Below the pieces are notes generated by a model that ran no database searches, was not told the DNA's origin, and was given only the letters and a program-made list of their open reading frames with translations. Below are positions 21,881 through 33,234 of a DNA stretch of 64,000 nt, in pieces (within the stretch, counting starts at the first letter, position 1; every line of letters starts with the position of its first letter). This DNA comes from Mixia osmundae IAM 14324 (taxonomy: Eukaryota > Basidiomycota > Mixiomycetes > Mixiales > Mixiaceae). Both the position numbers and the translations under genes were made by a program. The stretch covers positions 62,599-126,598 of the forward strand of contig NW_014575556.1 in the NCBI RefSeq assembly GCF_000708205.1, given 5' to 3'.

Positions 21881-22684
21881 ACTCGCAGGGTCAAGCTCAA
21901 TCTCTTGTTCCAAGCGCCACTTTTGATGATCTTGTTGTACAACATTCCAGCCATGCGCAGTACGAATTCAATTGAGCGTCGCCCACGTTTGGCGGGGAGG
22001 TTTACGATCAGTGATGCACATTTTGACTTCAGCCAGTCACGCGAGCACCTGGTCCATAAGGTCTGAATTGAGGGGCCATCTGTGTAGACAAGCACTCTTT
22101 GCACACTCAGGTGCCTGATTGTAGAGTCCACATCAGAGCATCACTAGAGCTAGCAGAATCGGGGCCTGCTCTGACCGGTATCGAAGAACTTGGAACTCAT
22201 TGAGCTCGTCGAGTCCGTCTATCGTCCTCCATTGCCAAGCCTCTTGCTGATAAGGCAAATTTTGCCCATGATAGCTGGGCTCTCTATAGGCAGTATCGAC
22301 TGACCTCCTGGCATCGTCGGTGTCGATACCAGACGCATCTGGCACCCGGCTCTCATCAGGTACGTCGAATGTCCTTACATCTCACTATCCTGCACAATCT
22401 TCGCCGCCTACCACGTTGGTCAGCTCTGCGCATGCTCCAGGCTAGAAGCACTGCTGCCTTCTACATCGAACACCGTGCAGGTACATACTGCGCACGGCCC
22501 TTACGTCATGGAGTTGACACGGCGGGCTGATAATACGCGAAAGCAAAACTGCCAATCATGCTGCCGCCGATAAGCTCTGCCTTTTCCCAAGCACCTTCCC
22601 AATCCTGTCCAATCAATCAGCGATTACATGTCTGTACAATAAACTCATGTGCCAGAGCGACAGATTCAATAAAGCACGAGCAAG
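21881..22684. other. Intergenic region with unassigned minus-strand open frames
   Basis: Upstream of permease copy 2. The minus strand has two abutting frames, 22345-22133 (containing WQWRTIDGLDELNEFQVLRY) and 22131-21877 (containing CASLIVNLPAKRGRRSIEF), and a third short one near 22650-22510 reading WEGAWEKAELIGGSMIGSFA. None matches a family I know, and I could not join them by convincing introns. They could be exons of a small gene or chance frames. The permease promoter must lie at the right end. Confidence 0.3.
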
Positions 22685-24601
22685 ATGTCTGAGCGCCCAG
22701 GTTATAACTATCCTGGTACGCCAGATGGCACAGATGTCAACCCTCAGCACTTCTTCCCTCCCCAAGCTGAGAACCAGGCGCCTTCGCACAAAGAAGATCT
22801 TGAGAAGGTCGACAGCAAAGCCGGCTCTGATGGCTACGAGCTCGCCGTTCTCGACGATGCCACACCTCACGAACGTAGACGTAATCACAAGGTTTACATC
22901 GAAGAGGGCGAGCATCTCGAGCGTCAGCTCAAGCAGCGACATGTTCAGATGATCTCAATCGGCGGTGTCATCGGCACTGGTCTCTTCCTCGGAACAGCCA
23001 ACGCCCTTCGACATGGCGGTCCGCTCGGTCTCTTTTTGGGCTACACCATCATGGGCTCTATCACGCTCTCTGTCATGCTGTGTCTAGGCGAGATGATCTC
23101 GACCTTCCCGTTGCCCGGTGGCCATATCTCGCTCGCCAAGCGATTCGGTGATCCGGCACTGGCGTTTACGATGGGATGGAGTGCGTTTGCTTGTGCCTCG
23201 TGCTGCTATCGCTGACGGACCCCCTTGCCGCAGACTACTGGTACAATTGGACCATCGTCCTGCCTGCTGAGCTGTCCGCAGCCGCAGTCCTCGTCTCGTA
23301 TTGGATCTCGGCCGATAGCGTCAACCCAGGCGTCTGGATCGCAGTATGCCTCATCGTTGTTGTCGGCATCAACTTGGGCGGTGCCAAGTTCTACGGCGAG
23401 GCAGAGTTCTGGTTCGCAATCATCAAGGTTATCACGATCGTCGGTCTCATCATTCTCGGTATCATTATCGATGCCGGAGGTGTGCCTGGCCAGAAGGCTA
23501 TCGGATTCCAGTACTGGCGCAATCCAGGCGCTTTTGTGCAATACGAGGAGATCGGCGGCGCTCTCGGTCGCTTTGTCGGCTTCTGGACTGTGCTCATTCA
23601 AGCCGCATTCTCCTACATTGGCACAGAGATTGTCGCTCTTGCTGCTGGCGAGGCTAAAAACCCCCGTCGCTCGATCCCCAAGGCAATCAAGCGTGTCTAC
23701 GTCCGCATCTTACTCTTCTACCTTGTCGGTACTTTCGTAATCGGCTTGATCGTTCCATCGAACGAGCCCGACTTGCAGCTCGGTTCCACTGCGGCAAAGT
23801 CGCCTTTCGTCATTGCCATCAAACACGCCGGTATTAAAGGCTTGCCCTCCGTCATCAATGCTGCACTGCTCACGTCAGCATGGAGTGCGGCTAGCTCCGA
23901 CATGTACACGAGCAGCAGAGCGTTGTACGCACTCGCTATCGCCGGCAACGCGCCCCGTATCTTTGCTCGAACCAACGGCTGGGGCTTGCCATGGCCTGCC
24001 ATGATCGTCTCCGTCGCATTCTCGCTGCTCGCGTTCATGTCAGCTGGTGCAACATCTGCCGGCACAGTGTTCGGCTACTTTGCCAACATGACCTCAGTCG
24101 CAGGCCTGCTGACCTGGCTCGGCATCTTCCTCACATTCATCCAATGGGAGAAGGGCACACGTGCGACCGGCCTTGACCGCAAGAGCCTCGCCTTCACCGC
24201 ACCTCTCATGCCTTATCTCGCATACTATGGCGCATTCATGACCTCACTAATTCTGATCACGAACGGCTTCACTGTGTAAGTAGAACCAAGACAGAAGGCT
24301 CTGAGCTGATCCGGGGCCGATACAGCTTTATCAAAATCGATGGCGACTTTGATGATGCCACTTTCATCACGAGCTATCTGCCCCTGGTCATGTTTGTCAT
24401 CCTCTACACTGGCTACAAGCTATGGTTCAAGACAAAGTGGATTCTACCGGCCGACATGGACTTTATCTCCAACTCGCGCGACTGTCCTCTCGAAGTGCGT
24501 TGCCAGACTGTCTTCTGGGTATTCTACTGATTGTGTGTGATTGCCAGGATGAGGTTCCCCCTCGCAACATCGTCGAGAAGGTCTGGAATTGGATCGCTTG
24601 A
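22685..24601 (+). CDS. Amino-acid permease, YAT family (copy 2)
   Basis: Paralogue of the permease at 7190-9050, on the opposite strand 13.6 kb away. Exons 22685-23180, 23234-24275, 24326-24494, 24548-24601; about 586 residues. Exons 2, 3 and 4 are 1042, 169 and 54 bases in both copies. Same motifs: RQLKQRHVQMISIGGVIGTG, CLGEMISTFPLPGGHISLAK, GWNYWYNW, EIVALAAGEAKNPRRSIP, and a C-terminal cytosolic DEVPPRNIVEKVWNWIA. The acidic, Pro-rich N-tail (about 75 residues, with PHERRRNHKVYIEEGE) is the most divergent part between copies. No unresolved bases here. Substrate cannot be deduced; YAT members carry basic, aromatic or broad amino acids. Confidence 0.94.
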
Positions 24602-24822
24602 GCACCGCAACTTATACATGACCCGCACGCGCACTCCTTTTTTTCGTGATCTACAGTAAGACTTGTGAATCATAATGCAGATGGTCTATGGCGAGCGTCA
24701 CGTGTGCGGGACGAACACTGTCTAGCTAGACAAAGCGACATGTTTCGCATCGGCACATCACATTGCTTGTCTCTCGTTGGCCGTATCTGCGCGTCATTTG
24801 CCAGAAGAGAGCTGCATCTCGC

Positions 24823-26465
24823 TTATACAGGCTTCTTCCAATTCGAGTGCCAAGTCTTGACAGCCGTCAGGAGCTCAGCCTGAGCTGTCTTGATGGACTC
24901 GGGCATGATCACATTGGTCTCGTCTGGTCTGACGGCGGATAGCATGCCGTTGTGTCCGATATCTTCAAGGTAAACGAAGGGTTGCTGAACGGTACTATTC
25001 CGCACTGGAGCTTGGTCTGCGCAAGGCGTGGCCTGACGCCAAGGGTCTTTCTTGCTGCAAACGATAGCGAGCTGATCAAAGGCGATCGACCAGCCGCCGA
25101 GTTGGTTCATTGCCGCCACGTCGGGCTCTGTCGGGATCGAATGGACTTTGCCCGGAGGGAAGGCTAACTGACAGCCCTGATGCATGAACTCGTAGTCGAG
25201 ATGACGAGAGACAACAGGCAGGCCGGCACTCTCTGGTCTGCCGAATCCTGAGCGGAAGAAGGGCCATTCTGTACACTTGGAGTAAAAGTAGGGCCGCCAT
25301 GTATTTGAGAGGTCGGTGACCGCCCAGCCAGTGGGATCGTATGTCGACCACATTTCATCTGCGGTCTTCATCTTGCCCTTCCAGCTCTCGCCGGTAGGCT
25401 TGAACCAAGCCATCCAATTGAGGAGCCAGGTGGCGGCCAAATCAATGGTCTCGTCCTCATGATGCTTATCTGTCATGAAGCCCGATGCCTTGACAAGCTC
25501 GACGGCTTTAGCGCGATCGGCTTGCGAGTGACCGGGACGTGCAGAGAAGGGTGCTGTGAGGTTTGAGCAGAATTGAGCATAGTCCAGATCTACACCGCCG
25601 TTCTGTTTCCAGAACGAATTGACAAAGTTGTCAGGTCCACTGCTGACCGCAAGACCAATGAGAACGTCTTTGATGTGCGTAACACCGGTCATGCCGAAAC
25701 CGTCTTTGATGGCTTCCAGGTGAGCTGGGTCGGCAGCATCTACGAGGAGATCGAGGATGAGCATAGAGACTTGCATGGCACGTGTGCAGTCTTTGATGCC
25801 GTACTCGATCACCGCATCATAGTACTGCCAGTAGTTTGCGATGGACTGCATAGTAGGCGTGACTGCTACAGCGCCAGAGAAGACGTCGGGATACTTGCTT
25901 CGGGCGATGGCAGCCTTGACGCCTCCGTATTCCATTGCGACGGTGATCCACATGGCGTTCTTGTACGTCAGATCAAGGCCTTCAAAGCCTGCAAAGACGA
26001 CATTGGAAGCAAAGTGTTTGGCATCTGCAATACTCTGAAGTGTTGACGAGAAGCGCATCGAGTCTGTTGTGAAATTCGATACTGGGATCGACTTGCCCCA
26101 GTAGCGAGGCTCGAGGATGACAGCGATACCTCCTGTCGCCTTTGCGACATCCATGAGCCAGCTGTAGTCGAGGAAATCCAGCATGACTTCTGCCCCGCTG
26201 ACCGCAGCATCATACAGCAAAACCGGTCCCGGCTTTGCGCGGTCAAAGTGCTCGGCATTAAAAAATATCGGAGCTTGAAGCTGTCAACACTATGTGCAGC
26301 GTCGGCTGGGAAGTGATCAACGGGCGTATCGATGTAGTACTCTTGATGCTCAGGCGCCGCTGGAACCTGTTTGGCAGGGCTGATTTTCTCTGGAGCTGAA
26401 GGGCTGGGATAGGCCAATGCTTGCCCGATAGCGGCAGCAGCGCCGAGCGTGATCAAGCATCGCAT
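24823..26465 (-). CDS. Secreted S28-family peptidase-like protein lacking the catalytic Ser
   Basis: Resembles lysosomal Pro-X carboxypeptidase and fungal secreted S28 peptidases. Signal peptide MRCLITLGAAAAIGQALA, then YYIDTPVDHFPAD and SFKLRYF. The frame then shifts by one base at a run of six T (plus 26260-26265) before FNAEHFDRAKPGPVLLYD; one more T would restore it, so this is a sequencing slip or a real mutation. Downstream, EPRYWGKSIPV and ARSKYPDVFSGAVA fit S28, but the nucleophile box (family Gly-Gly-Ser-Tyr-Gly-Gly) reads VAMEYGG, with Glu where Ser belongs (25930-25932). The acid and base positions seem kept: KKDPWRQATP and LEDIGHNGML. About 547 residues if in frame. Likely a pseudoenzyme or a decaying gene. 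Confidence 0.72.
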
Positions 26466-26942
26466 CTTGCGTTGCGTCCCGTTGCTCTACAGAGCGCAGA
26501 ACAATGGGCTCGTGTCCAAGACGGGGGCAAACGCGGGTCCTTTCTGTCGCGTGTCAGATTGGGGCCGCGTACTGCTTCACGTCTCGCGATGGCTGTGCAT
26601 GTCGATATGCTCGGCGATAGGTGCATCCGTATCGACTGCGCCTCTGTCGTCGAGGGTCACGTGGCCAGTGATGGGAAGAAAGCTCGCATCCGGCGGGCAA
26701 GAGCTGAGCACACATGCGCGGGACGGTCAGGAATGTGCAAATGCATCGGAAGTGTCTACTGTATGCAGATTGGTCCACAGATGGCTCAGGATGTGCCTTC
26801 GAGCAGGACTTGAATGTAGACAGAGTCGTAGAGGGCGGCCAACTTTGCGCGTGATGACGTGTCAGATATATCCAGTAAACGGCACAAGTAGCCACTTGGC
26901 ACCAAGCCAGCAAGTTCGTAGCTTTACCCTTGAATACTTGCA
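26466..26942. other. Divergent intergenic region
   Basis: 477 bases between the start of the S28-like gene (minus) and eL43 (plus). Open frames on both strands here carry no recognisable motif. It must contain both promoters; no clear TATA box was found. Confidence 0.4.
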
Positions 26943-27378
26943 ATGGCTCGCCGTACGCAGAAGGTCGGCATCACCGGTTGGTCCAGCCTTTGTCAGGACG
27001 AGCATGCGCTCACACAGGCACCTGTCTAGGCAAGTACGGTACCCGTTACGGTGGTTCGCTGCGAAAGTCAATCCGCAAGCAAGAAGTGAGATCAGCATGG
27101 GGCAGAGCTACGACCCGGCGCTGACGAGTGGCCCTGCAGATCTCCCAACATGCAAAGTACACTTGCACATTCTGCGGCAAGGATGCAGTGAAGCGAAAGA
27201 GCGTCGGCATCTGGGAATGCGCGAGGTGCAAGAAGAGCATCGCCGGCGGTGCCTACACACTTTCCACGACGACTGCTGCCACTGTGCGATCGTACGCTCT
27301 CTTCTTCTGAACGATATTCCCCGCTGACTAGCTGCCTGCAGAACCGTTCGACGTCTTCGTGAGCTCAACGAGGCATAG
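26943..27378 (+). CDS. RPL43: 60S ribosomal protein eL43 (L37a)
   Basis: Zinc-binding protein of the large cytosolic subunit. Four exons (26943-26976, 27030-27085, 27140-27291, 27342-27378) encode exactly 92 residues, the standard eukaryotic length. Start [19 protein letters not shown], then CTFCGK and CARCKK, the paired CxxC zinc ribbon, and [28 protein letters not shown]-type ending (seen as [20 protein letters not shown]). Three introns of 53, 54 and 50 bases in so short a gene, with a first exon of 34 bases, are typical of fungal ribosomal protein genes. Tail-to-tail with the Yta7 gene, 43 bases apart. Confidence 0.97.
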
Positions 27379-27421
27379 AGACAGTCGGGGGCGATCTGTA
27401 ATGCATGCGCTGTGACAACAA

Positions 27422-30400
27422 CTAGGAGGATAGGCTGGCCGATAGCTTCCGTGCTTTCGCTGAGATAGTCTCAAGCGCGCTCTTCTTGTTCCAATCTGCT
27501 CGAGCGTGCCAGATGGCGCTGTCGATTTGAACGCGAAGGACTTCGAGCTGTTCGATGTTGAATGAGTCTGACAACCGTGTGAGCTCTTCAATCAATGTCG
27601 CCAGATCTGTTCGATCAAGATTGAGGTCTGGATAGGCGGGCGACGGCGAGCGGGTGTCCGGAACAGGCTCGGTGGGTGCAGTGTTGAGTGAAGTGTCGTA
27701 GCGAAAGTCCATCGCATCATCCGTGCCATTGACGAGAGTATCGACACCCATCTTGTCAGCCTTGTCAGCCCCGCCGGGCACAATTGGCAACGGCTCGGCG
27801 AGGTCGTCTACGGGAGCGGGAGGTAAAGGCGATTTTGACAGCGAACGTCTCCTGCTAAGTTCTCGTTCGATGACACCAATATCGGACACGACTTCAAGCG
27901 TCTGGCCGGCTGAGCGCGTGCTGGGACGATGAGCATGTTCGCCGTTGGACTCGACAGCTTGCGCGATTGACTTGTTCTTTGATTTGCGTTTCGACCGTCG
28001 TTCGTTTTCGCGAACAGACATGGACAAGCAATCCAGCTTGAACTGCTCGTCGCAGGCAAAGTCGACCATCATTTTCGCGTGATTGAGCATCATACCTGCG
28101 CGCGTATAGAGATCCGGATCTTTCTCAAGGAAAGCATTGGTGAAGATTTTGGCTATGTCGTCAACAAAGCGTTGTGGCGTCAGATATAGATCTCGATAGA
28201 CATCAGAATGTATCGTCTCTAGGTTCACATTGTGCCACAGCAGAGTCGTAGGAGGCGCAGGCGTCTCCGGAGCGAGGTGTGCCAGCTGTGCCTGACTTTG
28301 CCTTTGCTCCTGGCCTTCGCCAGACGCGGGTACTCGCTCAGGCGTTTGCATGCGTATGCTTGACTCATTGACCGGCTCGATGGGTGCAAGGTCATTTGCG
28401 ACTTCGCCGTTGGCATGATTCGCGATTGTGTTCGGTTGCATCTCACCGAGTGTAGCATGATCATCAGAAACGCCGTTTCCATTCGTGACAGCCATCTCTG
28501 CCGGAACGGCAGGCGGCTCATCGGAGTTGAGTGGCACGGTAATGACCATGGGACGCGTGAGATCTGTCAGCTCTGCTGTGGGGTCTTGCAAGCCCAATGC
28601 AGCATCTGCCACAACCTCCTGCATGCTAAGTCAGCGACGAGCTTCTGCAGTTCGTGAGAGCGTACCCCGACCAGCTTCGAGAACCGCTTATAGCGCTTCT
28701 TGAGCTCTGCAGCAATGGGACCGATGCGGAATTTCAAGATTTCCCGCAGCGTAGCATCCTTCTTGGTCTGCGCTTGTACTTCTTCTGCCGTCGGTTCTCG
28801 AGGTGCGGGCGGGGGTGCGACGGGTAAGACTTCAAGAATCCGTTTGCGCCTTGGTATAGCATCATTGTACTCCTTCGGTGACCGCGATAGCTTCTCTAGA
28901 AGCGAGGTGAAGAACGCTCGCCGAAGTTCAGCGTGAGGCGCGCCAAGCTCCATGCGATTATCATCCGAAGGCCCGAACCACTGAGAGACGTCTGGAGGCA
29001 AGAGATCGCCGGGCGTTTCACTGATGCCGAGGAGTAATATAGGATCAGAAGCGCTCGCTGCTTTGAGGAGACCCTTGAGCGTTGCTCGCGTCGTTTCTGA
29101 GATAGAATCGGCCCAGGCGGCCAAATCGGGTATGAACAGGATGGAAGGCTTGTGTCGTTTTGCTTCGGAGAAGATCTGAACGAGTGTGGCCTCCGGCGTG
29201 CTGCTCGAATCGCCCAGAAGCGTATCAAGACCGAGTGACTGCACATGATAGCCTTCAAGATATTGCATGAGCGCTGCACCAATGTGCTCCTGACCCAAGC
29301 CTTCTTCGCCAGAAATAAGTAGCCGCGGGCGATGTACTAGCGAGGCTTCAAAAGACTGCATAAATTTCTCCGTCTCGAAGCCCGCGTCGTTTAGGTCTTC
29401 GTATTCTGCTTCCTCCAATATGTTGAGCTTCTTCCGAGCCGGCAAGACGCCGGCAAGCGCTGATTTTGCAGCTTCAAAAGCAGGACCAAGTAGACAAGCA
29501 AGATGAGGAGGCAGAGCTGCAGCAGGGCTGGCATTGGATCTTGCTGTTGATGGGACGAGTCTCTCTGCAGCAATGACAAAGTCACGGGCAGAGATCTCGA
29601 TCGTCTCGGGCTTGATCATCAAGCGTTGCGGGGTCTTATAGATTTGAGGATACTTGCGCTGAACCGCATTGAGAGCGGCTTCGGTACATAGCGCCTGTTG
29701 CGATGTATCAGCGCAGTTGGCTGAACGAGATGAGACGGCGTACTCTCATATCTGCGCCTCCATAGCCTTTTGTCATTTGGGCAAGCTCATCCTTGATGTT
29801 GGTGGCGAGAGGAGGCTGCCAATCGCGCGTATGAATATCGATGATCTTCCGCCTGGCTTCCAGGTTCGGCAAAGGGAAGTAAAACTCCCTGTCAAACCGA
29901 CCGGGCCGACGAAGGGCTGGATCGACAGAATCTGGACGGTTAGTTGCACCGATGATGATAACTTGGCCTCGACCGTCCATGCCGTCCATGAGGGCGAGTA
30001 GCGTAGAGACGATAGAAGCGTGGATTTGTTCCTGCTTGCTGCTCCTTACGGGCGCCAGACCATCGATCTCGTCGAAGAAGATGATGCTCGGCTGGCACCT
30101 TTTCGCTTCTTCGAACAGCATCCTGAGTTGACGTTCGGCTTCTCCAACCCACTTGCTCAAGCAGTCTGCTCCCTTGCGCATGAAAAAGGAAATCCTTTGA
30201 CCTTCTGTAGAGCAGCTGCTCGCGAGAGCGCGGGCCAAAAGTGTCTTGCCTGTGCCCGGCGGACCGTGGAAGAGCACACCCCGAGGCGGCGTGATTGCAA
30301 AGCGCTGGAAGACTTCTGGATAGAGCAGAGGAAGCGAGACCATCTCCTTGAGCTGCTGGATGTGACCTTCCATGCCTCCGACAGAGTCGAAATTGATGTG

Positions 30401-31971
30401 CTGGCCGGGCAAGAGCGGATCAATATCGGCCAGATCTGCTGTAGCCTCAGCTATGCAATATCTGATCCAAGACGGATACGTACTAGCTGTGACCTTGCCA
30501 AAATTCTTGGGCGCGCCAAGAGTGGAGTCATTTATCGTACCTGCACCTGCTGCGAAGAGTCCGCCGGATGCGGCAGCTTGAGCTCGCGCTGCAGCTTGCT
30601 TCCGAGGCGACGCGCCGTCATCAGACTGCGAACATGATTCAGCATAGCGCAACCGGGAAGCGGAAGACGGACGGAATCGCTGTCTTGCATCGGCTCCGCG
30701 CCAATAGCACGCTGCAGATCTTCGAGCGTCGCATTGAACTGCTGATTGACGGCACGTTCTTTCGCTTTGCGCTTGGCAGCCTTACGCTCTTCTTTTGAGT
30801 CACGATAGGCTTCCGCTTCGAGCTGTTCCATCGTAGGTAGCGCATAGTTGACTTCATTGCGTCTCCGCAGGCCGTAGCCTCTCGAAGAAGAGCGAGAATT
30901 CGAGAGCGAATCATCCTTGTTGCCCGGCCGACGGTCCAGGCGATCGTAATCTATCGTAGGCTCATCTTCCTCCTCTTCGTCCTCTATTGGCTCATCTTCG
31001 TCTTGTTGGTGGTACGAGTCATATCGGGTGGATCGAACGGGCTGACGCCTCGTCCGACGAAGTTCGCGTGCCTCTGCTTCTTCCTGTCTCCTGCGCGCCT
31101 CTTTGGCCTGGGCAGTGAGCTTGAGTCTCCTGCTCTTGCGCTGAGAGCCCCATTCGTCCTCTGAATCCATCTCTTCCTCGTCCTCGGCAAGCCAGGAACT
31201 CCTTCTGAGCCGTTCGCGTGGCCGCACCCGTGGAGGCGAGCCATAGTCATCGTCTTGAGGAAGCTGACGAGAGTGAGCCTGAGGTCTACGCAATCTCCTG
31301 ACAGGCTGCTCGTCCTCCTCCTCGTCGTCTTCCTCATGACCCAGTGGCTTTTCATCGTCTTCATCGTACTTGATCTTCTTGGTCGGCCGACCGCGTGAGG
31401 AGACACTGAGATCGTGGGCGTCTTCCTGGGTATCCATCGGATCATCGTGCTCCGAGTCATGATGAGGTATCTTGCCGTTGACATTCCTTGCACTCGCACG
31501 CTGTTGAGGTTCTGGAGGCGATGACGCAGGCTGGAGAGCGGTAGGCGGTATCGCTCGGCCGCGCGTAGCTCTGCGCGAGGAAGCAGCAGCATCTTCTTGT
31601 GCCTGCAGCTCCCTCGCGATCCTTTCATCCTCATTCAATCCATCCTTGGCCTCATGAGTATCGCCATCAGACGGTGTCTCGATGATGCGAGAGTTGCGCT
31701 CGCTGCGCCTCGTCTGCTCTGGACGCTTTGGCGCCTGACGAGGTGGAACAGATCCTTCCTCACTCCCCTCTGCATCGTCATCGTCGGACCGCAGAGATGA
31801 GCCTGCCGAAGTATAGTCGGGCCGTGTGACTTTGAACCTCAGACTTCTGCCAGAGGTCGACGTCTCTGGCTGGCGGGACTGAGCTGGAGCGTGTCCATGA
31901 CGGGCTGACGGTTCTAATGAGCTGCCCGCTCTTGTGCTCTGGCCCGGGAATCTTGGCGTCTGTCTGGGCAT
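27422..31971 (-). CDS. YTA7: Bromodomain AAA-ATPase, Yta7/ATAD2/Abo1 family
   Basis: Chromatin factor that handles histone H3-H4 and keeps nucleosome density. Exons 31971-30673, 30625-30484, 30438-29744, 29694-28672, 28618-27422; about 1451 residues. A long acidic, low-complexity N-region (runs of Asp/Glu, basic patches such as KSRRLKLTAQAKEARRR) precedes INFDSVGGMEGHIQQLKEMV, the first AAA domain with Walker A GPPGTGKT, Walker B SIIFFDEIDGL and NRPDSVDPALRRPGRFDRE. The second AAA domain is degenerate (SGEEGLGQEHIG; ILFIPDLAAW). A bromodomain follows (YLTPQRFVDDIAKIF, YTRAGMMLNHAKMMV). The 45-base intron at 30483-30439 is a multiple of three and lies next to LADIDPLLPGQHINFDSVGG, so it could be missed by gene callers. 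Confidence 0.93.
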
Positions 31972-32306
31972 TGTGACCCTAGTGAGACGCCCGGGACACA
32001 GTTGATGACGATGTCAGCTGCCGTGTAGAGCTGTCTGGCGTCGTCGTGAGTGATCGACAATGCCCGTCCGTGCCTCGTGCCTGCCCAGAGGTCACAGCCT
32101 CGATGACGCAGTACGACTGCTGACGCTGGCTCGGCTTTGCGATCACAGGGGCGACTGCGACTGTCAGCGGCTGCCGACGACTGCAGACGAGCAGCAAGAG
32201 GCCAGCTCAAGATTCTGCCGGGGTGCTGCCACGTCTTGCTGCCTCTGCCAAAATTCGGCGCGTCGTCGTCGTCGCCGCCTGTCGCCTGTCGCCTGCAGCA
32301 GGGCCA
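31972..32306. promoter_or_regulatory. Divergent promoter of YTA7 and SPC25
   Basis: 335 bases between two divergent start codons. The SPC25 frame is open back to 32223, so the upstream Met there cannot be excluded. No TATA-like element; sequence is rich in ctgcc/cgactg repeats without clear periodicity. Confidence 0.4.
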
Positions 32307-33174
32307 ATGTCGAGGACAGAGCTTGCACAGCCTTCTGCGCTTCTGCAGCACGATGTCGACCTCAAGGCTCACCTCGACTCACTCCACACTTCCCTGCTCT
32401 ACAATCTCCAAGCACTCGCGCAGCATAATCGAGAGAGGAGGCGGGATCTCAATGAGGAACAACAGGCACACGCCCAAGAGGTCGATAGGCTGCAGACACA
32501 GCTCTCTGCTGCTCGTACAAAGGCGCAAGAGATGCTTGCCCGTACGTCTGATTCTGCTCAGCAGATATGCCGCGCTCAGGGTTCTATGTGCTATGCAGAG
32601 ATAGAAGCGGAACAGCGAGACATCAAGTCAGCGAGCAATGCTGTCGCCAGCCTGCAACTGCGCGAGCGCGCTCTCAACGACTCGCTCGCTCTATCGGAAG
32701 CAGACGTGCAGGAGATGTCGACCAAGCTCGACACGCGACAATCCGAGCTCGACAGGCATCGCGTCCTCGTCAGGCACCACGCCAGCTTGGGCGCGATCGA
32801 GCTCAAGTACTTGCAACAAGCAACGGGTCTGTCTATCAAACCTACCGGTCGCATGTGCTTTCTCTCTCCGAGCGCTGCTAGTCCTCACATAGAGCTTGTT
32901 GCCTGCAGAACATGGCCAGGTCAAGATTGAGTTCCGATTGGTTGACCCTGCCGACTTTGCCAGGCCATTCTCACTCATCCTGGCGACGACATCCATCGAC
33001 AGGTCGATGCCGAAGTACGCCATTGTCTCCACCTCGCCACCACTCGATCGCACGCTGCTGGGCACTCAAGAGGCCGCGCTGAATCGATCGCGCGAATTGG
33101 GTCCTTTCCTGGCAGCCATGAGAAGATCATTCGTCGCTTCAGTCGAAGCAGACCGAGCCGCTCGCACGTCCTGA
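32307..33174 (+). CDS. SPC25: Kinetochore protein Spc25
   Basis: Ndc80-complex subunit that joins the Ndc80 rod to the inner kinetochore. Two exons (32307-32847, 32909-33174), 268 residues. A long coiled coil from about residue 20 to 170 (heptads in NLNEEQQAHAQEVDRLQTQL-like sequence) is followed by LGAIELKYLQQATGLSIKPT, the conserved entry to the small globular RWD-like head, and VKIEFRLVDPADFARPFSLIL, with STSPPL near the end. Length and architecture match fungal Spc25. Start taken at MSRTELAQPS; an in-frame Met 28 codons upstream would add a non-conserved extension. Confidence 0.85.
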
Positions 33175-33234
33175 ACAGGTCTGGCTAGATTGCTTGTTGT
33201 ATATCAATACGAGATACAATATGTACATACTTTG

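Noticed and set aside
26554-26943. Minus-strand frame of 129 codons between the S28-like gene and eL43
   Set aside because: No signal peptide, domain or plausible introns; composition like random reading of spacer DNA.
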